DNA of 64,000 nt from Nocardia grenadensis NBRC 108939 (GTDB lineage Bacteria > Actinomycetota > Actinomycetes > Mycobacteriales > Mycobacteriaceae): NCBI RefSeq assembly GCF_001613445.1, contig NZ_BDCJ01000026.1:48546-112545 (forward strand), given 5' to 3'. Made by a program: the position numbers and the translations under genes. Position 1 is the stretch's first letter, and every line of letters begins with the position of its first letter. The notes beneath the pieces are model-generated. The model was not told where the DNA came from and did not search any database. It worked only from the letters and a program-made list of their open reading frames with translations. Positions 9,101 to 17,236 of the stretch are shown piece by piece.

Positions 9101-9960
9101 TTCGGACTACACCTGCCCGACAGCACCGGCAAACGTCCTGGGATCCGAGCGCCTTCCGCGCCCCGGAATCCATGCCGCCGCCGCGGCAAACATTCCAGCA
9201 GTCACCCTCGGCATGGATCCCGGCGAACCAGGACGCCGGCCGACCGGAACCACAGAATGGGCTGCCCGTCGCGCAGCCCGGCCCGAACAGTCGCCCCCGT
9301 CGTCCCAGTCCACTGCGCCGATTCGTCCAATGGCTGGCCCCGACGGCCCGTTCACCCCAGGAGGCCGTGCCCGCTCCGGTACATCCGGTCCGGCCGGTCA
9401 CTCCGGTCATCCAACCACCGGACGGGCGACAGGAGGGCGTACCGCCCCCGGATGCGGACATACCGGAGAGTCCGTTCGGATCGACTCCTCCGTTCGAATC
9501 GACCGAGATGGTGGGTAACTATCGTGGTGAGCATCTGCCAAGGAACAGTGTCTGGACTACCTCCGTGGACTATCTGAACGAATACCGGCGAAGCCGAGCA
9601 CGTCTGACGGTTCGCGACGGGTTGCTATACGATTCGGCCGGCAACCTGTTCGATACCAGAAGCGGGCGTTCGGTGTGGGGCGGCGGGGGCCGCGCGATAT
9701 TCGTGATGGACCGGGCCGGAAACCTCTATGCATCCAATTACCATGAAGCCGGCCTGTTCCACCATTCGAGCTTCCTTGCAGGTGGTCCGGTGGCCGCGGC
9801 GGGGGAGCTCGTCGTGATCAACGGTCAGCTCCGGCTACTGACCGACTCGAGCGGTCATTACAGGCCGTCGCGCGCATATACGTTGCAAGCTGTCGGCTAC
9901 CTGCGTAACCAGGGCGTGGATATACGGCCGGATCAAGTCGACTTCGAATCTCAGGTGTAG
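6196..9960 (+). CDS. CpnT-like polymorphic toxin with long Pro-rich linker
   Basis: 1,254 residues from ATG 6196 (MGIEIPESLQW) behind GGCGGAAG; an earlier in-frame ATG at 6136 lacks this site. Residues 1-~100 match the N-terminal WXG100-like domain of CpnT-type proteins, including WVAKYVVGAGDWPEGDE. Residues 110-130 are a hydrophobic helix followed by Ala-rich helices to ~240. About 310-1,090 is a Pro/Ser/Thr/Gly-rich, probably disordered linker. Residues ~1,095-1,254 form a compact C-terminal domain with GRAIFVMDRAGNLYAS, FHHSSFLAGG, VAAAGE and SGHYRPS. This is the layout of ESX-exported polymorphic toxins, with the effector at the C-terminus. No enzymatic activity can be assigned. The next gene, 3 nt downstream, carries a second copy of this C-terminal domain. 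Confidence 0.82.
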   Translation: MGIEIPESLQWVAKYVVGAGDWPEGDETAMRRVESAWTKLATDLRDLDADANYAIDQVLASIEGDTAQAIADRWTQLGHGQGAFDGLIAHIETLADEIGDGAADIEQTKLVILAGLAIFAVEMAVALAAASTGIGAPAAAAEAAAAQVATRIAIRTAIKQLVQRILSKAALKAAARAAVRGAWEAALEETALDLGTKALQVATGRRDEITTEDLTEAGKNALTAAAGGAVTGAMGPDGLTSRNVPGGPEGGNPLANAAKDAAKETVAGVAGEVAGEATDAALNDREFSWENALAPENLSSAAAGGLQRGTETLGERNSGDGPNTTGEGSENGGDESPLNETSNSGDQQNGEAPGGRSEAGDREAPTTPQNSNQATQPAGTNSPQTPDTSTQPQTSSLDQQSPGQPAETGSQPAGQQPPSPPGTESTTSAEQEASPTGSESPQPAEPGPATPEAHPGHTDTGAPDTQQAQPTGSGPAESPPPNPDNETQTEVGDSPSDSQSAPEAVETPGPDDMPATFDPAPAPGTEPPRSTSSLNLGPDTTTSPDTGAPAPVTPDSATASSTDTTPGTNSATGQAPPGTTTPFATNSPAGQSTTAGESHPSRTDPGPASTLGNTATPGESTTGVAPPAGDPPIHVPPGPIPEPATTTAWPPSEEATTTTSAAATPTIRSTPVTVVVSPAHGPAEAPRGTTPPDTTAAPPVGAAPAPSPRNRTQSPASHASGPTGGSGTPDGSRNGRPPGMPSPTSDNASGSSGSPFNIFDPANHAQFLADFARPPIPARPATTESPADPPASAAAPAPGADDRPTTPNVAATTSTDTARADREVSPTRPRTPGEATPAHPPPSQPHWNAPRPTDPIWNAPDRSGRPFQHPSPNVPQPEPNSPDRSTNPPRPPGNHSPQHARPPEQHPVPPNRAPTQPPVRNTQHPHTPSRAAPPSLPASHSPQQPLTSHGGPARPQQPPASSADRSLPLRTTPARQHRQTSWDPSAFRAPESMPPPRQTFQQSPSAWIPANQDAGRPEPQNGLPVAQPGPNSRPRRPSPLRRFVQWLAPTARSPQEAVPAPVHPVRPVTPVIQPPDGRQEGVPPPDADIPESPFGSTPPFESTEMVGNYRGEHLPRNSVWTTSVDYLNEYRRSRARLTVRDGLLYDSAGNLFDTRSGRSVWGGGGRAIFVMDRAGNLYASNYHEAGLFHHSSFLAGGPVAAAGELVVINGQLRLLTDSSGHYRPSRAYTLQAVGYLRNQGVDIRPDQVDFESQV

Positions 9961-9963
9961 ATC

Positions 9964-11088
9964 ATGGAGGATCGTGTGGCATCGCTCTGGCGAGGTTTGG
10001 TCAACATTATCGTCTACAGTGTCCGATCCGATGACCTGGGCGAGGCGACCCAGGACCGCATAGCCAGGGCACTCCTCACCGAGCCGATCGACACGTTCAC
10101 ACCCCAGCAAGAGTTCGATGCGCTCTCCGAAGGACTGGCCGAAAACTATCCCATCCCGGAGTCGATCGACACCCAGCACCGGCCGGAGGAGATCCGCGCT
10201 TTCGTCGCCGCGGTAGTCCGGAAGATGGACGCGGCGCGCCCTTGGCCCGATCTCCCGTATCTTCCGTTACCCGCCGAGCAGCTGCGTGACTTTTTCGGTT
10301 CTGCGCGTCCGCTGGCGCGGGTGCGTGTGCCGTCAACAGGTGTGGAGGTGGCGGTCAAGCGGAACTTCCGCAACCACCCAGAGTTCGGTGAGTATCTTTT
10401 ACTGCGGTTGAAATCCGGTGTCGACGTCGCCTTTTTTCCGGACTTCTGGGACGACAGCAGCGACACTCTCCTCTCGGCAGCCGCCGGATCGAAACCCTCT
10501 CACGAGATTGTCGGGGAACTGGTGGCCGGTTCCGGCTTGCGCGCGGAGGACTTTACGTTGACGATCTGGCCCGAGCCGCCCGAAAACGGCTACGCGCCAT
10601 ATGAAACCACCCCGCTACGGCCCGAGTTCCGCGGTGAGCACCTCCCGGGGAACCCGCAGTGGGGTGACAGGTTCGTCAGATACATGAGTCCGGCGGAACG
10701 CGAGCCCTACCGTCTGTTCGCGAACAACGGCCTCCTCTACACCGTCGAGCAGCAGCCGCTGGATACGACGCACACCCGCACGCTGTGGACCCCGCAGGGC
10801 GGCCGCGCCATCTTCGTTATGGACGAGCAAGGGACGCTGTACGCGTCCCCATACCACCTGCTCGGCGAGTTCCACCATTCCAGTCTGCTCGCCGGGGGGG
10901 CGGTCGCGGGCGCCGGGGAGATCGGTGCGGTGGGCGGGCGTGTCGAGCTCGTATCCGACCACAGCACTCATTACGTGCCCGCGCGACGGTTCACGCGGCA
11001 GGTAGTGGACAGTCTGGCGCGGCAGGGGCTGGCCGTCGATCGGCTGCAGATCGAGTACCACAGTCCGCCCGATCCAATGCCGGGCTGA
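9964..11088 (+). CDS. Paralogue of the upstream toxin's C-terminal domain with a unique N-terminus
   Basis: 374 residues, starting 3 nt after the toxin stop, so almost certainly co-transcribed. Residues 1-~210 are not recognised and carry no signal or WXG-like region. Residues ~220-365 repeat the toxin's C-terminal domain: FRGEHLP, GGRAIFVMDEQGTLYAS, FHHSSLLAGGAVAGAGE, and STHYVPARRFT in place of SGHYRPSRAYT. A partner gene right after a polymorphic toxin is usually its immunity protein. The shared domain makes this unusual: it could be a second effector module, a chaperone, or an antitoxin that imitates the toxin. The sequence does not decide which. Confidence 0.75.
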   Translation: MEDRVASLWRGLVNIIVYSVRSDDLGEATQDRIARALLTEPIDTFTPQQEFDALSEGLAENYPIPESIDTQHRPEEIRAFVAAVVRKMDAARPWPDLPYLPLPAEQLRDFFGSARPLARVRVPSTGVEVAVKRNFRNHPEFGEYLLLRLKSGVDVAFFPDFWDDSSDTLLSAAAGSKPSHEIVGELVAGSGLRAEDFTLTIWPEPPENGYAPYETTPLRPEFRGEHLPGNPQWGDRFVRYMSPAEREPYRLFANNGLLYTVEQQPLDTTHTRTLWTPQGGRAIFVMDEQGTLYASPYHLLGEFHHSSLLAGGAVAGAGEIGAVGGRVELVSDHSTHYVPARRFTRQVVDSLARQGLAVDRLQIEYHSPPDPMPG

Positions 11089-11193
11089 TTCCGGGCGTCG
11101 GCGGCACCCGCCCGTACCCGGCGCGGGTCCGTTAGATTGGCGGATCGGGTGGCCCCACCCGGTTGACCACGGATCGTCGAGGATAGGTGTCGT

Positions 11194-11997
11194 ATGGCCA
11201 AGACCGCGCTGGTGACCGGAGCGTCCTCGGGGATCGGCCGGGCGACCGCCGCGCTGCTGGTGCGGCGGGGATATCGCGTGATCGGGACCAGCCGGGATCC
11301 GGCGGCGATCGCGGATTCGGCGCGGGTGGCAGGGGTGGAGTACCGCGCGCTCGACCTGACCGATCAGGCGGGGATCGAGCGGTTCGGTGCCGATCTGGGG
11401 CCGGTGGATGTGCTGGTCAACAATGCGGGGGAAAGCCAGTCGGGGCCGCTCGAGGAACTGCCGATCGAGGCGATCGAGCGGTTGTTCCAGTTGAATGTAT
11501 TCGGGGCCGTCCGGCTGGCTCAGCTGGTGCTGCCGGGGATGCGGGAGCGGGGTTACGGGCGGATCGTCATGGTGGGGTCGATGCTGGCGAGTTTTCCGCT
11601 GGCGTATCGGTCGTCGTATGTGGCGGCGAAGGCGGCGATCAAAGGGTTCGCGGATGCGGCGCGGCTGGAGACGGCGCCGTTCGGGGTGTGGATCAGCACC
11701 GTGGAACCGGGATCCATCGCGACCGGGATCGGGGAGCGGCGCACCAAATACATCGCGCCGGATTCGGTGTACGCGGCGGATTTCGACACGATGATCACGC
11801 ATCTGGATCGCAACGAGCGGGCCGGGATATCGCCGGAGCAGGTGGCCGAGACGATTCTGCGGGCGATCGCGGCGGATAAGCCGAAACCGCTGTACGCCAG
11901 GGGGAGTCGCGCGCCGATCGTCTTTCTGCTGCGGCGGTTGGCGCCCGCGTCGGTGATCGAGAAGATCGTCGCGGGGATGCACGGGCTGAAGCGTTGA
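11194..11997 (+). CDS. Short-chain dehydrogenase/reductase
   Basis: 267 residues of the classical SDR type. TGASSGIG (8-15) is the dinucleotide-binding turn, NNAG follows strand 4, and SSYVAAKAA holds the catalytic Tyr and Lys, with a Ser (VGSM) about 13 residues before the Tyr. The C-terminal ~60 residues (PEQVAETILRAIAADKPKP) are typical of SDRs acting on lipophilic or retinol-like substrates, but the substrate is unknown. The stop overlaps the TTG start of the next gene (TTGA), so the two are translationally coupled. Confidence 0.93.
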   Translation: MAKTALVTGASSGIGRATAALLVRRGYRVIGTSRDPAAIADSARVAGVEYRALDLTDQAGIERFGADLGPVDVLVNNAGESQSGPLEELPIEAIERLFQLNVFGAVRLAQLVLPGMRERGYGRIVMVGSMLASFPLAYRSSYVAAKAAIKGFADAARLETAPFGVWISTVEPGSIATGIGERRTKYIAPDSVYAADFDTMITHLDRNERAGISPEQVAETILRAIAADKPKPLYARGSRAPIVFLLRRLAPASVIEKIVAGMHGLKR

Positions 11998-12821
11998 AGC
12001 TTCACGTCGGCTGCGCCATGTGGACGCATACCGCGTGGCCGGTGCGCGGTGACAAACTGCGCGGCTATGCGCGGTGGTGCAATGCGGTGGAGGGGAACAC
12101 GACGTTCTACGCGGTTCCGGCTCGGCGGACCGTGGAGAACTGGGCGAATCAGACCGATCCCGATTTCCGGTTCGTGATCAAACTGCCCAAAACCCTCACC
12201 CATGAGCGCCGGCTGTCCGGGGTGGATGCCGAACTGCGGCAGTTCCTGGACACGATGGAACCGCTCGGGCCGCGGATACATGCGCTGTGGGTGCAGCTGC
12301 CGTCCTCGTTCGGTCTCGGCGATCTGGGTGCGCTGGCGATGTTCTTTCGTGGGCTGCCCGCGGCGCTACCGCTCGCGGTGGAGGTGCGGCATCCCGAGTT
12401 CTTCGCCGACGCGGGTGCCGCCGCGCAACTCGAGCGGGTGCTGGGCCGGGTCGGTGCCGAATGGGTGCCGTTCGACACCACCGTGCTGTTCGCCGCGCCC
12501 GCCGCGAGCCCGGCCGAATTCGAGGCCCGATCCAAGAAACCCCGGCTGCCGCGCCGGATGGAGGCGCTGACGGGCGCGCCGATCGTCCGGTACCACGGTC
12601 GCGACGACCACGCGGTCACGGTCGCGGGCTGGCGGCCCTGGGTGGAGCAGACGGCGGAATGGCTGCGCGAGGGACGGTCGCCGACGGTTTTCCTGCACAC
12701 TCCGGACAATGCTTCGTCCCGGGACCTCGCGCGCCGGTTCCACGACGAGGTCCGCACCCTGGTACCCGAACTCGAACTCTTGCCGGACCCGGCGGACGCC
12801 GAACCCATGACGCTTTTCTGA
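11994..12821 (+). CDS. DUF72 family protein (YecE-like)
   Basis: 275 residues starting at a TTG that overlaps the SDR stop codon (TTGA); MKLHVGCAMWTH is the expected N-terminus. DUF72/YecE proteins are TIM-barrel-like. Visible family landmarks are VEGNTTFYAVP, FRFVIKLPKTLTHERRL, LWVQLPSSF, LAVEVRHPEFF and FLHTPDNASSRDLAR. The biochemical function of the family is not established. Coupling to an SDR is the only contextual clue. Confidence 0.9.
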   Translation: MKLHVGCAMWTHTAWPVRGDKLRGYARWCNAVEGNTTFYAVPARRTVENWANQTDPDFRFVIKLPKTLTHERRLSGVDAELRQFLDTMEPLGPRIHALWVQLPSSFGLGDLGALAMFFRGLPAALPLAVEVRHPEFFADAGAAAQLERVLGRVGAEWVPFDTTVLFAAPAASPAEFEARSKKPRLPRRMEALTGAPIVRYHGRDDHAVTVAGWRPWVEQTAEWLREGRSPTVFLHTPDNASSRDLARRFHDEVRTLVPELELLPDPADAEPMTLF

Positions 12822-13102
12822 GGTGCGGCTCTTTCTGTCCGTGACCGTCCGGCCGTGCGCTGTGGGCTCGGCGTGACAGTTGCCGAGGTGGTCATCGTCA
12901 CGTATAGCGTGACGACATCCGTGGAAGGCTCCATCGGGATTCCCCGAAAACCTTCTGCAAAGATGCGGACAGACGAGATCAATGGATGCTCGGCCTGTAC
13001 CGATTTGTCTCCGCATCACGCGCAAAGGCGGGTGAATATGACGAACGGTTGTGGTCGGTGGCGGCCAGGCGCGATACGCCGTTCTTCACCGATGCTAGAG
13101 GG

Positions 13103-13642
13103 CTATGACCTGTACCTGCCGCCGCGCACCAGAGCGGGATCGGACGCCGCGGCAGACCAGAACTGGAGGCGGACGCGGTTGAAAACCTCGAAGCTGGGCG
13201 TGTCCCGTGAGTACAGCGGGATGCTGTCCTCGTCGAGGTCCCCGGCGGCCACCGTGTCGACCCGAAGACTCGTTCCCTCGGGCTCCCAGGCCATCGACAC
13301 CCGCAGCCGCAACCAGCCAGCGGGTACGTCGAACGCCGGTCCGTCCTCAGGAGGCAACGTCGGCGATCCGAGGACCATGCGACCGGAACCGGCGTGCAGG
13401 CTGCACTCCAGCTCCACTTCGGCGTCGGCGTCGACTGTCGGTGGTCCGTCCGTCACCTCGACAGCGACCACGAGGTACCCGTTGACACCCGTCTCGATCG
13501 CGACCGCGTCCGTGCCCAGCGCCAGATACCCGGCTGCCGGGGCATCGTCCAGGTCCCAGAGGTCGCACGGATCTTCGGCTGTGCCCTGGTCGAAAACGTA
13601 GATTTGATGGTAGTCCGAGAAAAGTAGTACGCCCTTCGACAT
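13103..13642 (-). CDS. Hypothetical protein, 179 aa
   Basis: Not recognised with confidence. The start is ATG 13642 (MSKGVLLFSDYHQIYVFDQG) behind AAGGAGTG; the longer open frame has no ribosome site. The protein is acidic, appears mostly beta, and has no signal or membrane segment. The opening SDYHQIYVFD followed by a VELECSLHAGSG block faintly recalls the ComJ-like family, but I would not name it so. It and the next gene form a minus-strand pair with a ~250-bp gap. Confidence 0.65.
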   Translation of the reverse strand: MSKGVLLFSDYHQIYVFDQGTAEDPCDLWDLDDAPAAGYLALGTDAVAIETGVNGYLVVAVEVTDGPPTVDADAEVELECSLHAGSGRMVLGSPTLPPEDGPAFDVPAGWLRLRVSMAWEPEGTSLRVDTVAAGDLDEDSIPLYSRDTPSFEVFNRVRLQFWSAAASDPALVRGGRYRS

Positions 13643-13895
13643 CGACACTCCTTCAGCAACGCCAACGAATCCGCCCGGTACGAGCGACAGACCCGCTGCC
13701 CGAAATCGTCCAGTCCTGTTCTCGACGGACTGCACTTCGTTTCCCGACCTCGACGGGCGACGCCGAGCGCGACCCCGACGTACCCGCCGAAGAATAACCT
13801 CGCTCCACCGTTCGAATCGCTCACCCCGTTGTGGGCTGAAGACAATGTGTGGGTCGGCATCGACACCAGTGGGCCAGGGCTTGGCGGTCCTCGCT

Positions 13896-14336
13896 TCAGT
13901 CCTGATCGATCAGTTCCCATCCATCGTCGCTCTCACCCGACCAGGACAGGCCCAGCGCCGCACACCATGCATCGCAGGGGCCACCGACCGTGTCGAGTTC
14001 TCGGTAAGCGACAGCATCGGCATCCGCAGCTCGGCCGACCGTGGCTACCGGCACACCGTACAGTGCGGCAACAGTGCTCCGGACCAGCTGTCCATCGACC
14101 AGCACGCCAGGATCCCCACCGCCTACCGGCTCCTCGGTACCTGGCAGTTGGTCACACACAGACGGCTCGCCGTCGGTGTAGTACGCCCCGTCATTCCTGG
14201 GGTAGGCGTAGTAATGGTAGATCCGCCGGACAGTGCCCTCGTGTGTGTCCAGGATGATGTGCTCCGCACGGTACTCGTCGTGGTCGAGCGCGATAAAGGC
14301 ATGAGAGACGAGTTCGGTCTGTAGCGCTGTCGCCAC
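13896..14336 (-). CDS. Hypothetical protein, 146 aa
   Basis: Not recognised. A GTG at 14336 (VATALQTELVSHAF) gives 146 residues with coding-like third positions, an acidic C-terminus (GWELIDQD) and two Cys in GGPCDAWCAALG. No signal peptide or membrane helix is visible. The size, acidity and mixed alpha/beta look resemble immunity proteins or small regulators in toxin-rich regions, but there is no direct evidence. No good ribosome site precedes the GTG, so the start is uncertain. Confidence 0.55.
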   Translation of the reverse strand: MATALQTELVSHAFIALDHDEYRAEHIILDTHEGTVRRIYHYYAYPRNDGAYYTDGEPSVCDQLPGTEEPVGGGDPGVLVDGQLVRSTVAALYGVPVATVGRAADADAVAYRELDTVGGPCDAWCAALGLSWSGESDDGWELIDQD

Positions 14337-14707
14337 TGGCGGTGGTTCGGCTTCCCGGCGAGCTCGTTCGGCGCCGCATTCCGGTGTGGACTACCGTGAC
14401 CAGACCTCAGGTGAACCCCGACCGCTACGTCGTCACCGACCTCGTCGGCGCGCGGCCGGCCCGGTCTGTCCCCGCCACCGCAGTCGGGTCGGGCGCAAGG
14501 TACCGGCGCTCATCGCTCCTGAGACGACGCGGGACACCGGAGGGGGGCCGTTCGTCCGTTCGGGGCGATCGACCGCTGCCGAGCCGCCGATCGAAGTGAA
14601 TCCGGGTTCTATAATATTCGGCCTTTTCACGCCGAATTCTATCCACTTTTGTAAGTGGTGATTCACAGTACGTGATAGAACTTCGGCAATCTGAAAGGCG
14701 GATAGGT
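14337..14707 (+). promoter_or_regulatory. Leader and promoter region of the GMC oxidoreductase gene
   Basis: This 370-bp gap has an AT-rich part with a perfect TATAAT (14610-14615) and a weak -35, about 95 bp before the ATG at 14708. The leader holds CCACTT-TTGT-AAGTGG (14643-14658) and TCAC-AGTAC-GTGA (14662-14674), two candidate operators or a 5' hairpin. The upstream ~250 bp show nothing recognisable. Confidence 0.4.
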
Positions 14708-16663
14708 ATGAAGGCGACTGCCAAGCAACGTGCCGCGCTCGGGACGATCTGCGATACGTTCGTGCCGGGGGACGGTCTCACGTTGCCGTCGGCGACCGAA
14801 ATCGGTGCCGTGGACACCGTATTCGAATTGCTGGGGCGCAATCCTCGGGAGGCCGAGGGCAAGCAGCTGGCGACGCTGCTGGATGTATGGGATTCCCCCG
14901 TGACCGGTCTGCTCACCGGGCGCGGGCCGCGGCGTTTCTCGAAGCTGTCACAGGAGCAGCGGGAGCGGGCGCTGCTGCGACTCGGTGACTCCCGTATCGG
15001 TGCGGTCCGGGCGGTTTTCCAGGCGCTGAAACAGGCATCGCTGCTCGCCTACAACGTCACGCCGGGCCGTACCGGGTTCCACCCGCTGTGGAAGGAGATC
15101 GGCTACCCGGGCCCGCCTGGACCGCTGCCGACCGCGCCGCGGCCCGCGTTGGCGCCGCAGCGGATCACCGAACCCGGCACCCTCACCTGTGATGTGGTGA
15201 TCGTCGGCTCGGGCGCGGGCGGTGGGACGGCGGCCGCGGTGCTCGCCGAGGCGGGACTCGAGGTGATCGTCGTCGAACGCGGCGGCTACTACGACGACCA
15301 GGATTTCGGTGCCGGGGAACTCGCGGGCCTGCAACAGCTGTACGCGCCGGGACCGTCGGTGTCGGCCGAAGGGCAGATCACGCTGGTCGCGGGGACATGC
15401 CTGGGCGGCGGGACCGTCGTCAACTGGAGTACCTCGCTGCCGACACCGGACAGGGTGCGCGAGGAATGGGCCGGGGTCGGCGCGAAACAGTTCGGCGAGG
15501 CCGAGTTCGGTGAATCGCTGGACGCGGTGGTGCGCCGGCTCGGGGTGAACGAACGCCGCTCGATCCTCTCGGCGCGCGATGGAGTGCTGGAACGCGGTGC
15601 CGAGGCGCTGGGCTGGGCGGTGGACCCGCTGCCGCGCAATGTGACCGACGCGTGCGATGCCGGAGTGGAATGCGGTCGGTGCGGTAACGGCTGCCGGGTG
15701 GGGGCCAAACAGTCGGTCACCAAGACATGGCTGGCCGATGCCGCCGCGCGGGGGGCGCGGTTGATCGTGGACGCAGATGTGCGGCGGATCGCGGTCCGCG
15801 CCGGTAAGGCCGAATCGGTGTCGGCGCGCACCACAGCGGGTGTGGAATTCGAGATCCGGGCCCGGGCCGTGGTGGTCGCGGCGGGCGCGATCCAGACCCC
15901 GGCGCTGCTGAAGCGCTCGGGGTTGGCGAACAAGAACATCGGCCGTTATCTGCGGCTGCATCCGGCTGCGGCGGTTTTCGGGGTGTTCGACGAGGAGATC
16001 CGGCCGTGGGAAGGTGGATTGCAGACCCGTATCTGCCGTCGCCACGCGGATCTGGACGGTAACGGCTACGGCGTCATCTACGAGACCGGGCCGCTGCATC
16101 CGGGGCTGTCGACCGGGTTCATGAGCTGGCGCGGCGCCGCGAACCATCGCACCAATATGCTCGACTTCGGCCGCTCCGACGCGATCGGCATCATCACCCG
16201 CGATCGTGATTCCGGGGAGGTGAAGGTGGACCGCGACGGGCACCCCACCGTCGACTACCGCATCTCCGACTACGACGCCGGACATCTGCACACCGGTGTC
16301 GAGGGCGCGGCGAGCATTCTCGAAGCCGCCGGGGCGCGGCGCATCTTCTCCGGGCATCAGGCCGGGATCTCCTACGAACCCGGTGTCCGGGGGTCGCACG
16401 CGGAATTCTCCGCGGCCTGCCGCACCGCGGGCTACGGCCCCGGCCGATGCGCGCTCGGTGCCCTGCACATCATGGGATCGGCGCGGATGGGCGGTTCGCC
16501 GGAGCTGTCGGCGACCGACCCGGACGGCGCCACCTGGGATGTGAAGAACATCGTCGTCGCCGACGCGTCCTGCTTCCCGACCTCCTCCGGGGTCAACCCC
16601 ATGGTGTCGATCGAGGCGATCGCCCATATGAACGGGAAACGGCTGGCGGCCCGGCTGACCTGA
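14708..16663 (+). CDS. GMC family oxidoreductase (long-chain alcohol oxidase type)
   Basis: 651 residues from ATG 14708 (MKATAKQRAAL). Residues ~1-140 form the helical N-terminal extension seen in FAO-type long-chain alcohol oxidases (TICDTFVPGDG, AYNVTPGRTGFHP). The FAD ADP-binding motif VIVGSGAGGG lies near residue 165, followed by the GMC signature LVAGTCLGGGTVVNWS. The C-terminal IMGSARMGG and FPTSSGVNPMVSIEA carry the catalytic His region; the expected His appears as LHIMGSARMG. These enzymes oxidise hydrophobic alcohols with FAD. The substrate is unknown, and the gene stands alone, convergent with the conservon remnant. Confidence 0.92.
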   Translation: MKATAKQRAALGTICDTFVPGDGLTLPSATEIGAVDTVFELLGRNPREAEGKQLATLLDVWDSPVTGLLTGRGPRRFSKLSQEQRERALLRLGDSRIGAVRAVFQALKQASLLAYNVTPGRTGFHPLWKEIGYPGPPGPLPTAPRPALAPQRITEPGTLTCDVVIVGSGAGGGTAAAVLAEAGLEVIVVERGGYYDDQDFGAGELAGLQQLYAPGPSVSAEGQITLVAGTCLGGGTVVNWSTSLPTPDRVREEWAGVGAKQFGEAEFGESLDAVVRRLGVNERRSILSARDGVLERGAEALGWAVDPLPRNVTDACDAGVECGRCGNGCRVGAKQSVTKTWLADAAARGARLIVDADVRRIAVRAGKAESVSARTTAGVEFEIRARAVVVAAGAIQTPALLKRSGLANKNIGRYLRLHPAAAVFGVFDEEIRPWEGGLQTRICRRHADLDGNGYGVIYETGPLHPGLSTGFMSWRGAANHRTNMLDFGRSDAIGIITRDRDSGEVKVDRDGHPTVDYRISDYDAGHLHTGVEGAASILEAAGARRIFSGHQAGISYEPGVRGSHAEFSAACRTAGYGPGRCALGALHIMGSARMGGSPELSATDPDGATWDVKNIVVADASCFPTSSGVNPMVSIEAIAHMNGKRLAARLT

Positions 16664-16673
16664 GCGGTTCGGC

Positions 16674-16967
16674 TCAGCCGCCGCGCAGACTGTTCGCGAT
16701 GGTCCGCGGCAGGCCGAGATCGGCGGTGTCGCCGGTCTCGGCCGGGGCACGGACCAGCAGACGTCCGTCGTCGACGAGATCCCCGATGAGGACCTTGGTC
16801 AGCGCGAGCGGCACGTGCAGTTGCGCCGACACCTCGACCAGGGTGACGCTGGTGATCAGCACAATCGACAGGAGGCGGGCGCGGATGCCCAGCCGGCCGC
16901 GAGTCGCGTCTGCGCCGGAACGGAACGCCCGCACCAGTGATTTGGGCAGATGCCGCCGAACAGCCAC
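16674..16967 (-). pseudogene. In-frame fusion of a sensor-kinase N-terminus to a DUF742 C-terminus
   Basis: This 97-codon frame joins two genes. Residues 1-~43 (to IRARLLSIVLITSVTL) match the first ~43 residues of the sensor kinase at 18002-20437 (IRTRLLAIVLITSITL). Residues ~44-97 (VSAQLHVPLALTKVL onward, ending RTIANSLRGG) match the last ~55 of the DUF742 protein at 17237-17611. The upstream DNA also resembles the kinase promoter region. The simplest explanation is a second conservon operon that lost the kinase body, the roadblock gene and half of the DUF742 gene in one in-frame deletion. It has a GTG start and could still be translated as a small membrane-anchored protein. It is annotated as a remnant, not as a functional gene. 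Confidence 0.85.
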
Positions 16968-17100
16968 GATAGATCAACCCGTTCCGGGCGTGCGCCGGTA
17001 CGACACCGCGGTGACCGGCGCGTCACCCAATGTTCTCGGCATTGCCTTTCTCCGGCAATGCGTCAGCTCTCGTCGGAGACGATAGCGAAAGATGGGCGCC
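16968..17100 (-). repeat. Diverged copy of the conservon promoter region
   Basis: This sequence upstream of the fusion remnant aligns with 20438-20560 upstream of the intact kinase gene. Both contain GATCAAC/GAATCAAC, CGTTCC, GGCGTGCGC/GGCATGCGC, GGCAATGCGTC and a TAGCGAAAG block in the same order and spacing. It marks the 5' boundary of an ancient duplication. Confidence 0.7.
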
Positions 17101-17236
17101 TACCGGAGACCGGTCTCACCGAGCGGGGCTCGAGGTATCGATGTGAGTGCGGCTACAGAAGCCGCCGAAATGTTAAAGGGTGATCGTTCGAAACCTGGGG
17201 CGCCAGGTCGGGGCGGTGGCGATCGTGGTATCCGGT

